63,623 nt of DNA from Oscillospiraceae bacterium (GTDB taxonomy: Bacteria; Bacillota; Clostridia; Oscillospirales; Ruminococcaceae). The position numbers and the translations under genes are program-made. The DNA lies in NCBI GenBank assembly GCA_009778065.1, contig WRKM01000020.1, positions 1 through 63,623 on the forward strand, read 5' to 3'. The notes beneath the pieces were generated by a model. The model was not told the origin of the DNA, searched no databases, and was given only the letters and a program-made list of their open reading frames with translations. Shown here piece after piece: positions 36,947 to 44,425 of the stretch (positions are counted from its first letter, which is position 1; each line of letters begins with the position of its first letter).

Positions 36947-37348
36947 ATGACCCCTTTCAATCTCCAAATAATTACACCCGATGGATTTCTGTTTGACGAC
37001 AGAGCTGAAAGCGTCATCGTCCGCACCACTGTCGGCGATAAAGGAATTTTAGCTCGTCATGAGCCATATTCGGCGGCTCTCGGAATCGGGAAGGTAAAGG
37101 TTACGACGAACGGGAAGTCGCGCTTTGCGGCGTTGTCTGCGGGTATAATCACAGTTGGTTCTGATAAAACCGTGATTCTCGCGCAAAGCTGCGAATGGGG
37201 CGACGAAATAGATAAAAAACGCGCAGAAATCGCAAGAAATACAGCCAAGGAGCGTCTTTCTGACCCTACCCTCAGCGCGAATGAACATGCTGTCGCCGAA
37301 TTTAAGCTCAAACGTGCGCTTAATCGGCTCGAAACTGTAAATCGTTAA
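36947..37348 (+). CDS. atpC: F0F1 ATP synthase subunit epsilon
   Basis: 133 residues: N-terminal beta-sandwich (FNLQIITPDGFLFDDRAESVIVRTTVGDKGILARHEPY) and a C-terminal two-helix domain (AEFKLKRALNRLE). It couples and inhibits rotation. Last gene of the operon, followed 13 bases later by the terminator copy at 37362. Confidence 0.94.
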   Translation: MTPFNLQIITPDGFLFDDRAESVIVRTTVGDKGILARHEPYSAALGIGKVKVTTNGKSRFAALSAGIITVGSDKTVILAQSCEWGDEIDKKRAEIARNTAKERLSDPTLSANEHAVAEFKLKRALNRLETVNR

Positions 37349-37361
37349 ATCGGTAGATAGA

Positions 37362-37405
37362 AAAAGCCGTCTTCGGTCAATAAGCGGACGGCTTTTTGTT
37401 GTTTT
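37362..37405 (+). terminator. atp operon terminator, left copy of a 44-bp direct repeat
   Basis: Stem AAAAGCCGTC/GACGGCTTTT with a loop of about 14 bases and a T-rich tail. The same 44 bases recur without a mismatch at 39243-39286, so this is both a terminator and the left boundary of the AT-rich cassette. Confidence 0.88.
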
Positions 37406-37511
37406 TTTGAAAATACACCTTAGCGCGTTTACGGGAAATCTAATTTAAGAAAATCCGTGACAAGCCCATTTTAAAGTTAAACGACAATATGTGAAAGGAT
37501 TTGAAAAAATA

Positions 37512-38474
37512 ATGAGTAAAAAACAAGGAATAATGGTTATTTCTCTTGATTTTGAAATGATGTGGGGTGTACATGATACTAAAAACAACGATTATCATTC
37601 TAATATAATCGCTGTTCATAAGATTGTACCTAAACTTTTAGAATTATTCGATAAATATAGAATAAGTTGCACATGGGCAACCGTTGGAGCATTATTTGCC
37701 AATAATAAACAAGATTTATTATCACTTATGCCTCAGAAAAAGCCTAATTATGATAACCCAAAACTATCCTCATACATGTATATGGATAAAATCGAAGAAG
37801 AAAGCAAACTTCATTTCGCCCCAAATCTGATTGAGCAAATAAAGAAAACACCGAATCAAGAAATAGGCTCTCATACGTTTTCGCATTATTACTGCTGTGA
37901 ATCCGGACAAACTATTAGTGATTTTGAAGCTGATATAGAAGCGTATAATGAAATTAATAAAAGAGAATGTTTACACATGGAAAGTTTAGTTTTTCCGCGT
38001 AATCAATATACAGATGAATACCTTAAAATAATTGCAAAACATGGTTTTTCTTGTTTTAGAGGGCTTGAACAAAACTGGATAAACAGAGTGAAAAATAAAA
38101 AAATTCGCAGATATTTATTATTTATTGATTCATATTTAGGCATTTCCGGTGATAGTACTTATCACATAAATGAAATTCGCGCCGCCGGGGGGGGGGGGAT
38201 AATTGATATTAAATCAAGTTTATTTTATCGACCATATACCGATAACAAATTATTAGAACGGTTAAAAATTATTCAAGCAAAAAGAAAAATGAAAATCGCC
38301 GCAAGAAAAGGTAAAATTGTTCATATTTGGTGTCATCCTCATAATTTTGGAAGTAATTTTGAGAAAAGCATTTCACAATTCGATAAATTATTAGAATTTT
38401 ATTCTGAAATGAATTTAAAATATGGCTTAAAGAGTTTAAACATGGGAGAGTTGGCAAGGATGGTGACAGAATGA
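37512..38474 (+). CDS. Polysaccharide deacetylase-like (NodB-fold) protein
   Basis: About 320 residues from ATG 37512 (a GTG at 37491 is an alternative). NodB motifs: SLDFEMMWG (first Asp, about residue 13), GSHTFSHYY (zinc-binding H-x3-H), FPRNQYTDEYL and late HIWCHPHNFG. CE4 enzymes remove N- or O-acetyl groups from sugars; the same fold includes ArnD, which deformylates a lipid-linked amino sugar. Base composition is much more AT-rich than the neighbours, with AAA/ATT-rich codons, except for a G12 tract encoding GGGG. The stop overlaps the formyltransferase start (ATGA). Confidence 0.82.
   Translation: MSKKQGIMVISLDFEMMWGVHDTKNNDYHSNIIAVHKIVPKLLELFDKYRISCTWATVGALFANNKQDLLSLMPQKKPNYDNPKLSSYMYMDKIEEESKLHFAPNLIEQIKKTPNQEIGSHTFSHYYCCESGQTISDFEADIEAYNEINKRECLHMESLVFPRNQYTDEYLKIIAKHGFSCFRGLEQNWINRVKNKKIRRYLLFIDSYLGISGDSTYHINEIRAAGGGGIIDIKSSLFYRPYTDNKLLERLKIIQAKRKMKIAARKGKIVHIWCHPHNFGSNFEKSISQFDKLLEFYSEMNLKYGLKSLNMGELARMVTE
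38187..38198 (+). repeat. Poly-G tract (12 G) within the deacetylase gene
   Basis: Twelve consecutive G in an otherwise AT-rich reading frame, encoding Gly-Gly-Gly-Gly about two thirds into the protein. Gain or loss of one G would shift the frame, as in phase-variable surface genes. Confidence 0.9.
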
Positions 38475-39238
38475 AAATTGCTTTACTTTGCGGAGAAGGC
38501 ATTTCAACAAATATAGTTTATAACTATTTGGCTTCAAAAACTAATATCGGTATTGTCATAATCGAAGAGCCTGTAAATAAAAAGGCGTTTATAAAGAATC
38601 GTATTAAAAAACTCGGATTCTTAACTGTTGTAGGACAAATTTTATTTAGTCTGCTTGTAATACCGATACTAATAAGCACATCTAAAAAACGATTTCAAGA
38701 AATTTGTAGTGATAATTTATTAGATATTTCAGAAAAATTTCTTTTATCGGATAAATGTAAACGGGTATCGAGCGTAAATAGTAGTGAAACAATTCAATAT
38801 TTAAAAGAGTATGCTCCGGATATTGTCGTTGTTAACGGAACACGGATAATAAGTGAAAATGTGCTTTCTTCCTGCGATGCGCGTTTTATTAATATGCACG
38901 CAGGAATAACTCCGGCATATAGGGGGGTACATGGAGGATACTGGGCTTTATATAATGATGATATTGAAAACTGCGGAGTGACGGTACATTTTGTAGACAA
39001 AGGCATTGATACAGGGGGGATTCTTGGTCAAGCAAGAATTTCTCCTACATCACAGGATAATTTTACAACTTATCCTGTCTTACAAATCGCGGCGGGATTA
39101 GAGTTGGAATACAAAGCAATAAAAGATATTGAAAATAATTCTTTTAGTATTCAAGAAAACGGACTACCATCAAAACTTTATACGCATCCAACAATATTCC
39201 AATATTTATATCGTTATTTTACAAAAAAAATCAAATAA
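38471..39238 (+). CDS. Formyltransferase-family protein
   Basis: 255 residues. A divergent N-terminal part with a hydrophobic segment (TVVGQILFSLLVIPILIS) precedes a formyltransferase core: PDIVVVNGTRI, then the Asn-His-Asp triad in FINMHAGITPAYRG and VDKGIDTGGIL. This core occurs in Fmt, PurN and sugar N-formyltransferases; the context favours an amino sugar. ATGA overlap with the deacetylase gene implies one transcript and a shared pathway. AT-rich like its partner and unlike flanking genes. It ends 5 bases before the right copy of the 44-bp repeat. Confidence 0.82.
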   Translation: MKIALLCGEGISTNIVYNYLASKTNIGIVIIEEPVNKKAFIKNRIKKLGFLTVVGQILFSLLVIPILISTSKKRFQEICSDNLLDISEKFLLSDKCKRVSSVNSSETIQYLKEYAPDIVVVNGTRIISENVLSSCDARFINMHAGITPAYRGVHGGYWALYNDDIENCGVTVHFVDKGIDTGGILGQARISPTSQDNFTTYPVLQIAAGLELEYKAIKDIENNSFSIQENGLPSKLYTHPTIFQYLYRYFTKKIK

Positions 39239-39242
39239 TAAC

Positions 39243-39286
39243 AAAAGCCGTCTTCGGTCAATAAGCGGACGGCTTTTTGTTGTTTT
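39243..39286. repeat. Right copy of the 44-bp terminator repeat
   Basis: Identical to 37362-37405. It still works as a hairpin terminator for the formyltransferase gene and ends 5 bases before the opposing rpn stop. Confidence 0.92.
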
Positions 39287-39291
39287 ATTTA

Positions 39292-39612
39292 TTATTGTAT
39301 GGGCGGTAGCTCGGTCGCTTGCCTGATTATATCGTCTGACAAGCCTAACAACTTTAACCGTTCTATAATTTCGGTTCTGCCTTTTTCCACGCCTTTTTCT
39401 ATGCCTTTTTCTATACCTTTTTCCATGCCTTTTTCTATGCCTTTTTTCATGCCTTTTTCAATGCCTTTTTCTTCAGCCGCTCTTTCGCGTCCCCAATTAT
39501 CCCATGCCATTTTATGACGGGATTCGTAAACTAAGCGGGTTTTTTCGTCAGAGGACAACTCCATAAGACGAACAACAGCATTTTTAACCTGCGGGTTTTG
39601 TTCTGCTAACAT
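39292..39612 (-). CDS. Internal in-frame small Rpn product (putative RpnS-type antitoxin)
   Basis: Within the rpn gene, AAGGAGG (39627-39621) stands 8 bases before an in-frame ATG (39612), a better site than that of the full-length TTG start. The product would be the C-terminal 106 residues, beginning MLAEQNPQVKNAVVRLMEL and including the EKG repeats, without the nuclease core. In E. coli such small intragenic Rpn products neutralise the full-length nuclease. The role here is inferred from that precedent. Confidence 0.65.
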   Translation of the reverse strand: MLAEQNPQVKNAVVRLMELSSDEKTRLVYESRHKMAWDNWGRERAAEEKGIEKGMKKGIEKGMEKGIEKGIEKGVEKGRTEIIERLKLLGLSDDIIRQATELPPIQ

Positions 39613-40212
39613 AGTAAATTCCTCCTTGCTCTTGGCGGATAAAAACTTCGTCCACCACCATAATTGCGTACCGTCACTATCGGTCGGGATTTTCGGAAGC
39701 TCTATTGTATGAATTTCTAACTTTTCGGAAAAACCCGTTTTTGTTTCGGGGTCGTAGAGAGTAAAGCGGTTGTGGTATTCTTTGCTTTCATCTATAAAAT
39801 TATGGGCGGTTATAACTATGCTAATCACTCGTTTAATATCCGAATGGTCGTTACCCGATTTCATCTGCCCTGTAATCATTTTTGCAGTGTAATAAAGGAT
39901 TCTCTCTCGTAGTACGGGCGACGGCTCAACTTGGATTTCGATGTTTATGATTTTTCCCGATTTGGTCTTGACTTTTATATCAAGTATTCCGAGTTTATCG
40001 TCTTTGTATTCACGGAGCAAGTGCGGGTCGGTAATCGAAATTTCACTATATTCGTCGTGCGAAAGTTTCAGAACTGATTGTAACAGGCTCGTCAAGCGTT
40101 CTACGCCGTCCTCGTGTCCGAATATGAGCTTAAAAATGTAATCGTCTGTTGGCGAGAGAATATCCGGTATTAAAGGCAGTATTTGTTCTATGTCTTTATC
40201 TTGAGCGTCCAA
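39292..40212 (-). CDS. Rpn-family PD-(D/E)XK nuclease
   Basis: 306 residues. The PDDEXK core is seen as DDYIFKLIFG, GILDIKVKTKSGKIINIEIQV (Asp and E-x-Q catalytic residues, about 75-95). A Trp-rich centre (LWWWTKF) and a C-terminal run of EKG(I/M) tetrapeptides (about 253-281) end with a helical tail. Rpn proteins are DNA endonucleases linked to recombination and phage defence. The start is TTG at 40212 behind GGAGG. An internal AAGGAGG-ATG at 39612 would give a 106-residue C-terminal product. A strong promoter lies upstream. Confidence 0.9.
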   Translation of the reverse strand: MDAQDKDIEQILPLIPDILSPTDDYIFKLIFGHEDGVERLTSLLQSVLKLSHDEYSEISITDPHLLREYKDDKLGILDIKVKTKSGKIINIEIQVEPSPVLRERILYYTAKMITGQMKSGNDHSDIKRVISIVITAHNFIDESKEYHNRFTLYDPETKTGFSEKLEIHTIELPKIPTDSDGTQLWWWTKFLSAKSKEEFTMLAEQNPQVKNAVVRLMELSSDEKTRLVYESRHKMAWDNWGRERAAEEKGIEKGMKKGIEKGMEKGIEKGIEKGVEKGRTEIIERLKLLGLSDDIIRQATELPPIQ

Positions 40213-40252
40213 AGCTTATGACCTCCGGTGTCTTTATAGTCTTCATAATCTC

Positions 40253-40281
40253 ATTCTACCATACCCGCCCCTAAAAGTCAA
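40253..40281 (-). promoter_or_regulatory. Sigma-A promoter of the rpn gene
   Basis: Leftward TTGACT (40281-40276), 17-base spacer, TAGAAT (40258-40253), about 40 bases before the TTG start. Confidence 0.75.
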
Positions 40282-40347
40282 CCTCGTTTTTGTGGGGGAT
40301 GGCGTCCCGCAAATTCGCGCCCGTTAAATCTCGTAATATAAAAACTC

Positions 40348-40376
40348 TTGCTTTTTTTACGCTCATATGATAAAAT
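40348..40376 (+). promoter_or_regulatory. Probable promoter of the TraB/GumN lipoprotein
   Basis: TTGCTT (40348-40353), 17-base spacer, TAAAAT (40371-40376), about 37 bases before the ATG. Confidence 0.6.
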
Positions 40377-40412
40377 AAAAATTACCCGGAATAAAAATAA
40401 AGGAGTCGGTAC

Positions 40413-41552
40413 ATGAGAAAAACAAAAAAACTGTTATCACTTCTCATAGCGATAATAATAACTCTCAGTATAATAACAGCCTGCGATTCAAACGAAGAGT
40501 CCACAACCCCCGAACAAAGCACCCCCGCGCAATCAACCCCCGCAGTTCGCACGTCCGATGACGTGAAGCCGGATGAAACGGATTCAGCACCCGATGAAAC
40601 CGAACCGCGCAAACAGGATTCAAACCCCGATGAATCTGAACCCTATGTGCCTGAACTTACTCCGACGGGGGACGCAAAAGGTCTTCTTTGGGAAGTTTCC
40701 GATGAGGACACTACTATTTACCTGCTCGGTACTATCCACCTTCTCAATGATGTTGTGTTTCCTTTTGACCAACAGTTAACAAACGTAATTCTGAGTTCGG
40801 ACTTAGTCGTCTTTGAAGCTGACTTCGGCGATGAAGAGGGATTAATGTACTTGCAGATGGCGATGATGTACGATGAGGGAGATAGGCTTTCCGACCATAT
40901 ATCGGGAGATTTGTTCGCACAAGTCGTCGAAATCTATGAATTATTGTATGGTGCAGGCATAGGAATTGCGGAAATTATCGAAGGGTTTAAACCGTGGGCT
41001 TTGTCGAGCGAAATAATGTTACACACACTTTCTTTCAGTGAAGAACTCGCGCTTATGCAGGGCGGCGCTATCGACGCATCTGTTTATTTGACGGCAATAG
41101 AGGCGGGTATTTCCGTTACAGAACTTGAGGGTTGGGTATTCCAGGCTGATTTGTTTAACTCCTTTGACGACGACATAATGGAAGAGTATTTACAGACAAA
41201 TGTAGACTTTTTCTTCGCCGCCCTTGAGGGCAGTCCCGAAGCAGATGAAGAATTTAAAATTATGTCAGATTGGATGAGGGCATGGGCAGAACGCGATGTA
41301 GAAGGTTTTGAAACCGCCTTTGAAAAAGATTTGCTCGAAGACGACCCGTTTTCCTACGCGCTTCTTGACTTACGCGACCCGCTTATGTACGAATATGTTT
41401 TGGCACTTATGAACGAGTTTGAGGGTCAGGTTCTTATCGTTGTCGGTGCGGCGCATATGGTGGGAGAGGGCGGAATTGTAGCCCGCTTTATAGCAGACGG
41501 TTATGAAGTGAATGTCGTAGACTTCGATTATTCCACAAGCCTAAACACATAA
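40413..41552 (+). CDS. TraB/GumN-family lipoprotein, putative metalloprotease
   Basis: 379 residues. Signal peptide with lipobox ITAC (Cys about 25), a Pro/Ser/Glu-rich spacer to about 85, then the TraB/GumN domain: GLLWEVSDEDTTIYLLGTIHLL with the GxxH motif (about 106) and near the C-terminus IVVGAAHMVGEGGI with the second conserved His (about 347). The related Tiki proteins are metal-dependent proteases. A surface role is expected; its substrate is unknown. AAAGGAG precedes the ATG. The 3' end overlaps the converging 41528 gene by 25 bases. Confidence 0.87.
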   Translation: MRKTKKLLSLLIAIIITLSIITACDSNEESTTPEQSTPAQSTPAVRTSDDVKPDETDSAPDETEPRKQDSNPDESEPYVPELTPTGDAKGLLWEVSDEDTTIYLLGTIHLLNDVVFPFDQQLTNVILSSDLVVFEADFGDEEGLMYLQMAMMYDEGDRLSDHISGDLFAQVVEIYELLYGAGIGIAEIIEGFKPWALSSEIMLHTLSFSEELALMQGGAIDASVYLTAIEAGISVTELEGWVFQADLFNSFDDDIMEEYLQTNVDFFFAALEGSPEADEEFKIMSDWMRAWAERDVEGFETAFEKDLLEDDPFSYALLDLRDPLMYEYVLALMNEFEGQVLIVVGAAHMVGEGGIVARFIADGYEVNVVDFDYSTSLNT

Positions 41553-42064
41553 TCACCATAACCTATAGTTTTTTCATCGATGTACTCATAATATTGCCAT
41601 CCCCCTTCTTGGGAATTTAACAGTTCATCTATGCTATGGTAATTAAGAGTAAGCATAAAACCGGGGTCATAGTCCGGCCAGTTTATGACCATCGCTACAT
41701 ATGATTTTCTCGCGCCTTGGATTTCGGCAGAGCTATAAATTGATTCCCACCATTTCTTGTGTTCGGGGTCATCGGGGTCATCGTGCGTTCGTCCTTTACA
41801 GTTGACCATGATTACATAATCAACGGGGTCGATTCCGCCAAGTTGAATTGTCCGGTCGTCAAATATTTCGTAATAGAAGCTCTCTTTGTCGCCGTTATGG
41901 TAGTATCTCCCTGCTCTCATTGTCCCATCGCCGATTAGCTCATAAGTCACGCCCTGCTCATCGGCTGTAGAGGGGATTACAAACATAACCAAGATTGCGG
42001 AAACTATGAATATTCCGATTATAAAAGCCGTAATCGTCAGGCTCTTTTTAACTCTTTGTGACAT
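41528..42064 (-). CDS. Single-pass membrane protein, paralogue of the next gene
   Basis: About 178 residues from the ATG behind AGGTAAC. It starts MSQRVKKSLTITAFIIGIF (one membrane helix), followed by an extracytoplasmic part with RAGRYYHNGDKESFYYEIFDDRTIQLGG. No family is recognised. It shares the N-terminus and the Y-x-NGDK-x-x-Y-YEIF-DRT-Q core with the gene at 42087; about 45 bases around both starts are almost identical, so the two arose by tandem duplication. They are probably one transcript from the promoter at 42673. Confidence 0.75.
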   Translation of the reverse strand: MSQRVKKSLTITAFIIGIFIVSAILVMFVIPSTADEQGVTYELIGDGTMRAGRYYHNGDKESFYYEIFDDRTIQLGGIDPVDYVIMVNCKGRTHDDPDDPEHKKWWESIYSSAEIQGARKSYVAMVINWPDYDPGFMLTLNYHSIDELLNSQEGGWQYYEYIDEKTIGYGDYVFRLVE

Positions 42065-42086
42065 AACTGTTACCTCATTATAATTA

Positions 42087-42629
42087 TTATGAATCCACGC
42101 GAATGAACCTAAAATCATCTCTTATCTGAAACGTATTCTCATCTATAACAAGGTATGCACGCCCAAAATAATATTCTTCAAATTGTTCAACGCTGTCTAT
42201 ATCAAAATAAATGGTAGTTGTATAGTGGGAAATCGCAGAAATCTCGACTGTAAGCGCGAGGTACTTTTCCCTTATGGCGAGACTGTCTGCACCTTCCTTT
42301 ATGAAATTCCAAAAAGCATCATATAAAGGGTCGTCAGGGTCATCTCTTATAAAATCTTCATTATACATAAGGAAAAACTCATATGGGTCTCCGCCGCCGA
42401 ACTGCATGGTACGGTCTTCAAATATTTCATAGTAATAGCTGTTCTTGTCGCCATTGAGGTAATATTTTCCGGTTTGTAACGTGCCGTCTTCCCCATAGAG
42501 CGTTGCCCGGACTTCTATATCTTCATTGGCAATTGGTCTAAGTACAAACATACTTGAAACAATAATTATTATGGTCAATGCAAATAAAACCGCCGTAATC
42601 GTCAGGCTCTTTTTAACTCTTTGTGACAT
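42087..42629 (-). CDS. Single-pass membrane protein, paralogue of the previous gene
   Basis: About 180 residues: MSQRVKKSLTITAVLFALTIIIIV membrane anchor, then QTGKYYLNGDKNSYYYEIFEDRTMQFGG and a diverged C-terminal half. No recognised domain. It lies 22 bases upstream of its duplicate with a matching ribosome site and has a consensus promoter. The shared N-terminal half and unlike C-terminal half repeat a pattern seen in the lipoproteins at 55.5-60.5 kb. Confidence 0.75.
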   Translation of the reverse strand: MSQRVKKSLTITAVLFALTIIIIVSSMFVLRPIANEDIEVRATLYGEDGTLQTGKYYLNGDKNSYYYEIFEDRTMQFGGGDPYEFFLMYNEDFIRDDPDDPLYDAFWNFIKEGADSLAIREKYLALTVEISAISHYTTTIYFDIDSVEQFEEYYFGRAYLVIDENTFQIRDDFRFIRVDS

Positions 42630-42672
42630 AGCTGTTACCTCGTTTTGCCCGATTATTATTAATTGTGTCTTT

Positions 42673-42701
42673 ATTGTATCACTAACTATGAACAGTGTCA
42701 A
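42673..42701 (-). promoter_or_regulatory. Promoter of the duplicated membrane-protein pair
   Basis: Leftward TTGACA (42701-42696), 17-base spacer, TACAAT (42678-42673). The surrounding sequence is duplicated near 43455-43551. Confidence 0.8.
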
Positions 42702-42736
42702 TAGTTTTTAATAAAATTGTCTATACTTTTAAAAAA

Positions 42737-42768
42737 CAGGGATTATGCCATAAAAAGCATAATCCCTG
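42737..42768 (-). terminator. Terminator of the 42775 gene
   Basis: Perfect 12-bp stem CAGGGATTATGC/GCATAATCCCTG with an 8-base loop just beyond the stop. The same stem recurs at 43523. Confidence 0.85.
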
Positions 42769-42774
42769 CATTTA

Positions 42775-43395
42775 TCACCACAAAGAATCTTCAGGTTTTT
42801 CAGTCAGCGGCTCTCCGCCTAAATGCGAGTAGTAGTATTTCCATCTCGTTTCGTCTGTAACCTTTTCTCCGCCCGCACTGATTAATACAGGCAGATTGTC
42901 CTTGTCTTCGCTTACATCACTTATATCAAAAATAAATTCTTTGTCTAAGACAACGGGTTCGCCTTCTTCCGGATACCCGAAGCCAAAAAAGCTTACGACT
43001 ATGGTTTCACCTTCTTTAATAGTCACTGTATAATCAAGTTCGGCGCGATTTTTATAATCATAAACTATGTCATATGCGTATGTTCCGCCTACAAATTCAA
43101 GCGTCGTGTAAATTTTCCAAAACCTTTCGTTAATTACCGGGTCGGGGATTTCTACAGAACCGGAAGCAAACTTTGGGTAATGTACATTAAGCGGGTAATA
43201 ATCGTAGGAAGAGATACGCAAACCTTTCTCTCCCTCCCCCCGCACAGGAACTCTTTTTTCATTGAAATCCAGCTTATATTGCATTTCGTTCGATACGTTT
43301 GACAAGAAAACTAAAAACATAACCAACCCTATTAAAACGACCGAAGCGATGATTATATAGATTTTAGCCTTATTTATTCTTGTGATAAAGTTCAT
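42775..43395 (-). CDS. Membrane-anchored extracytoplasmic protein of unknown function
   Basis: Start ATG 43395 behind GGAGG (GTG 43404 is an alternative). About 206 residues: one membrane helix (IYIIIASVVLIGLVMFLVFLS), then a beta-rich exterior part (YAYDIVYDYKNRAELDYTVTIKEGETIVVSFFGFG) and C-terminal RWKYYYSHLGGEPLTEKPEDSLW. No family recognised. It has its own promoter and terminator. Confidence 0.7.
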   Translation of the reverse strand: MNFITRINKAKIYIIIASVVLIGLVMFLVFLSNVSNEMQYKLDFNEKRVPVRGEGEKGLRISSYDYYPLNVHYPKFASGSVEIPDPVINERFWKIYTTLEFVGGTYAYDIVYDYKNRAELDYTVTIKEGETIVVSFFGFGYPEEGEPVVLDKEFIFDISDVSEDKDNLPVLISAGGEKVTDETRWKYYYSHLGGEPLTEKPEDSLW

Positions 43396-43458
43396 AGCCG
43401 ACACCTCCTATTGCTTTATATATGTAGCATTATATCTTTTTATATCGTTACAGATTTC

Positions 43459-43487
43459 ATTTTATCACCAATTATCAAAAATGTCAA
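43459..43487 (-). promoter_or_regulatory. Promoter of the 42775 gene
   Basis: Leftward TTGACA (43487-43482), 17-base spacer, TAAAAT (43464-43459), within a region duplicated from 42672-42771. Confidence 0.75.
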
Positions 43488-43522
43488 TAGTTTAACAAAA
43501 TTGTCTATTCTTTTTTAAAACA

Positions 43523-43551
43523 GGGATTATGCCATAAAAAAGCATAATCCC
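43523..43551 (-). terminator. Terminator of the 43577 lipoprotein gene
   Basis: 10-bp stem GGGATTATGC/GCATAATCCC, the same stem as at 42737, about 25 bases beyond the lipoprotein stop. Confidence 0.8.
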
Positions 43552-43576
43552 GATTTTAGTATAAGGCTACCGACAT

Positions 43577-44419
43577 TTATGATAAACTAAAATATTCTAA
43601 AATATCGCTATATAGCCAAAGATTAATAGAAGAATTTTCATAAACGCCGAATTCCAAAGGATTAATTTCGCTCCTGTACTTTTCAACTTCCGAAAGAATT
43701 ACATACAATTGATTCCATTGTTCTTGTGAAGATATGTGATAACTGTTTTCACCGTCAGAGCTGAAATATATATACTCGCCTTTTTCAATAAGGGTTTCGA
43801 GTTCTTCCGAGCTTGTTATCAGCTTTGAGTTTGCAAACAACCACTCTTGCAATTCACTATTAATAGCTGATACCCTTGTACAAATTTCCGACAGCCTTTC
43901 ATTTGGTATAGGGTATCGCCCTGTATAGTCTCCGGTGAGCCAATATGAAGAGCCTTCTTTATCGCCCCCGAAGAAGAAAATCCATTGGTCGCCTTTGTTC
44001 ATGGGGGTAAGGTCGCTACTTGTCAGTATGCCTAATTTGCCCGATTCCTGTTCGATAACAGCGTAATTTTGACAGACTGATATTTTTTCTGTATCAATAT
44101 TACCCTTCAATACTTCATGAATTAAAATGGTGTTAGTTGACCAATAATTAGTTATAACATCTTTTTCAAAATATAAATCATATCCATAGTTTATGGTTGG
44201 CGTTGCATCTTCTGTGAATTCACCTATTACCACCAATTCGGCACTCTCTATTAAGTTTTCAAAAGTACGGTGAATATTCCGGTCTGACATCCACCTTATT
44301 ATTTCTATATTGTTGTATTCGTTCACAATTTCTTGTGTTGCTTCACTGTTAGGATTTGCACTGCAAGCAGTTGCGACTAAAAGTAAAACTGTTGTAAAAA
44401 ATGTAATAATCCTTTTCAT
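43577..44419 (-). CDS. Lipoprotein of unknown function
   Basis: 280 residues with a signal peptide and lipobox ATAC. The segment AELVVIGEFTEDATP ... ILIHEVLKGNIDTEKISVCQNY ... PMNKGDQWIFFFGG looks like a beta-barrel unit. The lipoprotein at 55565 has a similar order (DIVIGVVQSVE ... VEEVISGDLKKGEHIFVPE ... LKKGDEVMLFLH), so they may be distant relatives. It lies 6 bases after the metzincin gene and is probably expressed with it. No catalytic residues recognised. Confidence 0.75.
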   Translation of the reverse strand: MKRIITFFTTVLLLVATACSANPNSEATQEIVNEYNNIEIIRWMSDRNIHRTFENLIESAELVVIGEFTEDATPTINYGYDLYFEKDVITNYWSTNTILIHEVLKGNIDTEKISVCQNYAVIEQESGKLGILTSSDLTPMNKGDQWIFFFGGDKEGSSYWLTGDYTGRYPIPNERLSEICTRVSAINSELQEWLFANSKLITSSEELETLIEKGEYIYFSSDGENSYHISSQEQWNQLYVILSEVEKYRSEINPLEFGVYENSSINLWLYSDILEYFSLS

Positions 44420-44425
44420 GTTAAA

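Noticed and set aside
37362-39286. Composite transposon or insertion sequence around the deacetylase/formyltransferase pair
   Set aside because: No transposase and no inverted terminal repeats; the 44-bp repeats are direct and are terminator sequence.
42755-43560. Repeated hairpins as a mobile palindromic element
   Set aside because: Both hairpins sit directly after stop codons in terminator position; explained by duplication of gene-end sequence.
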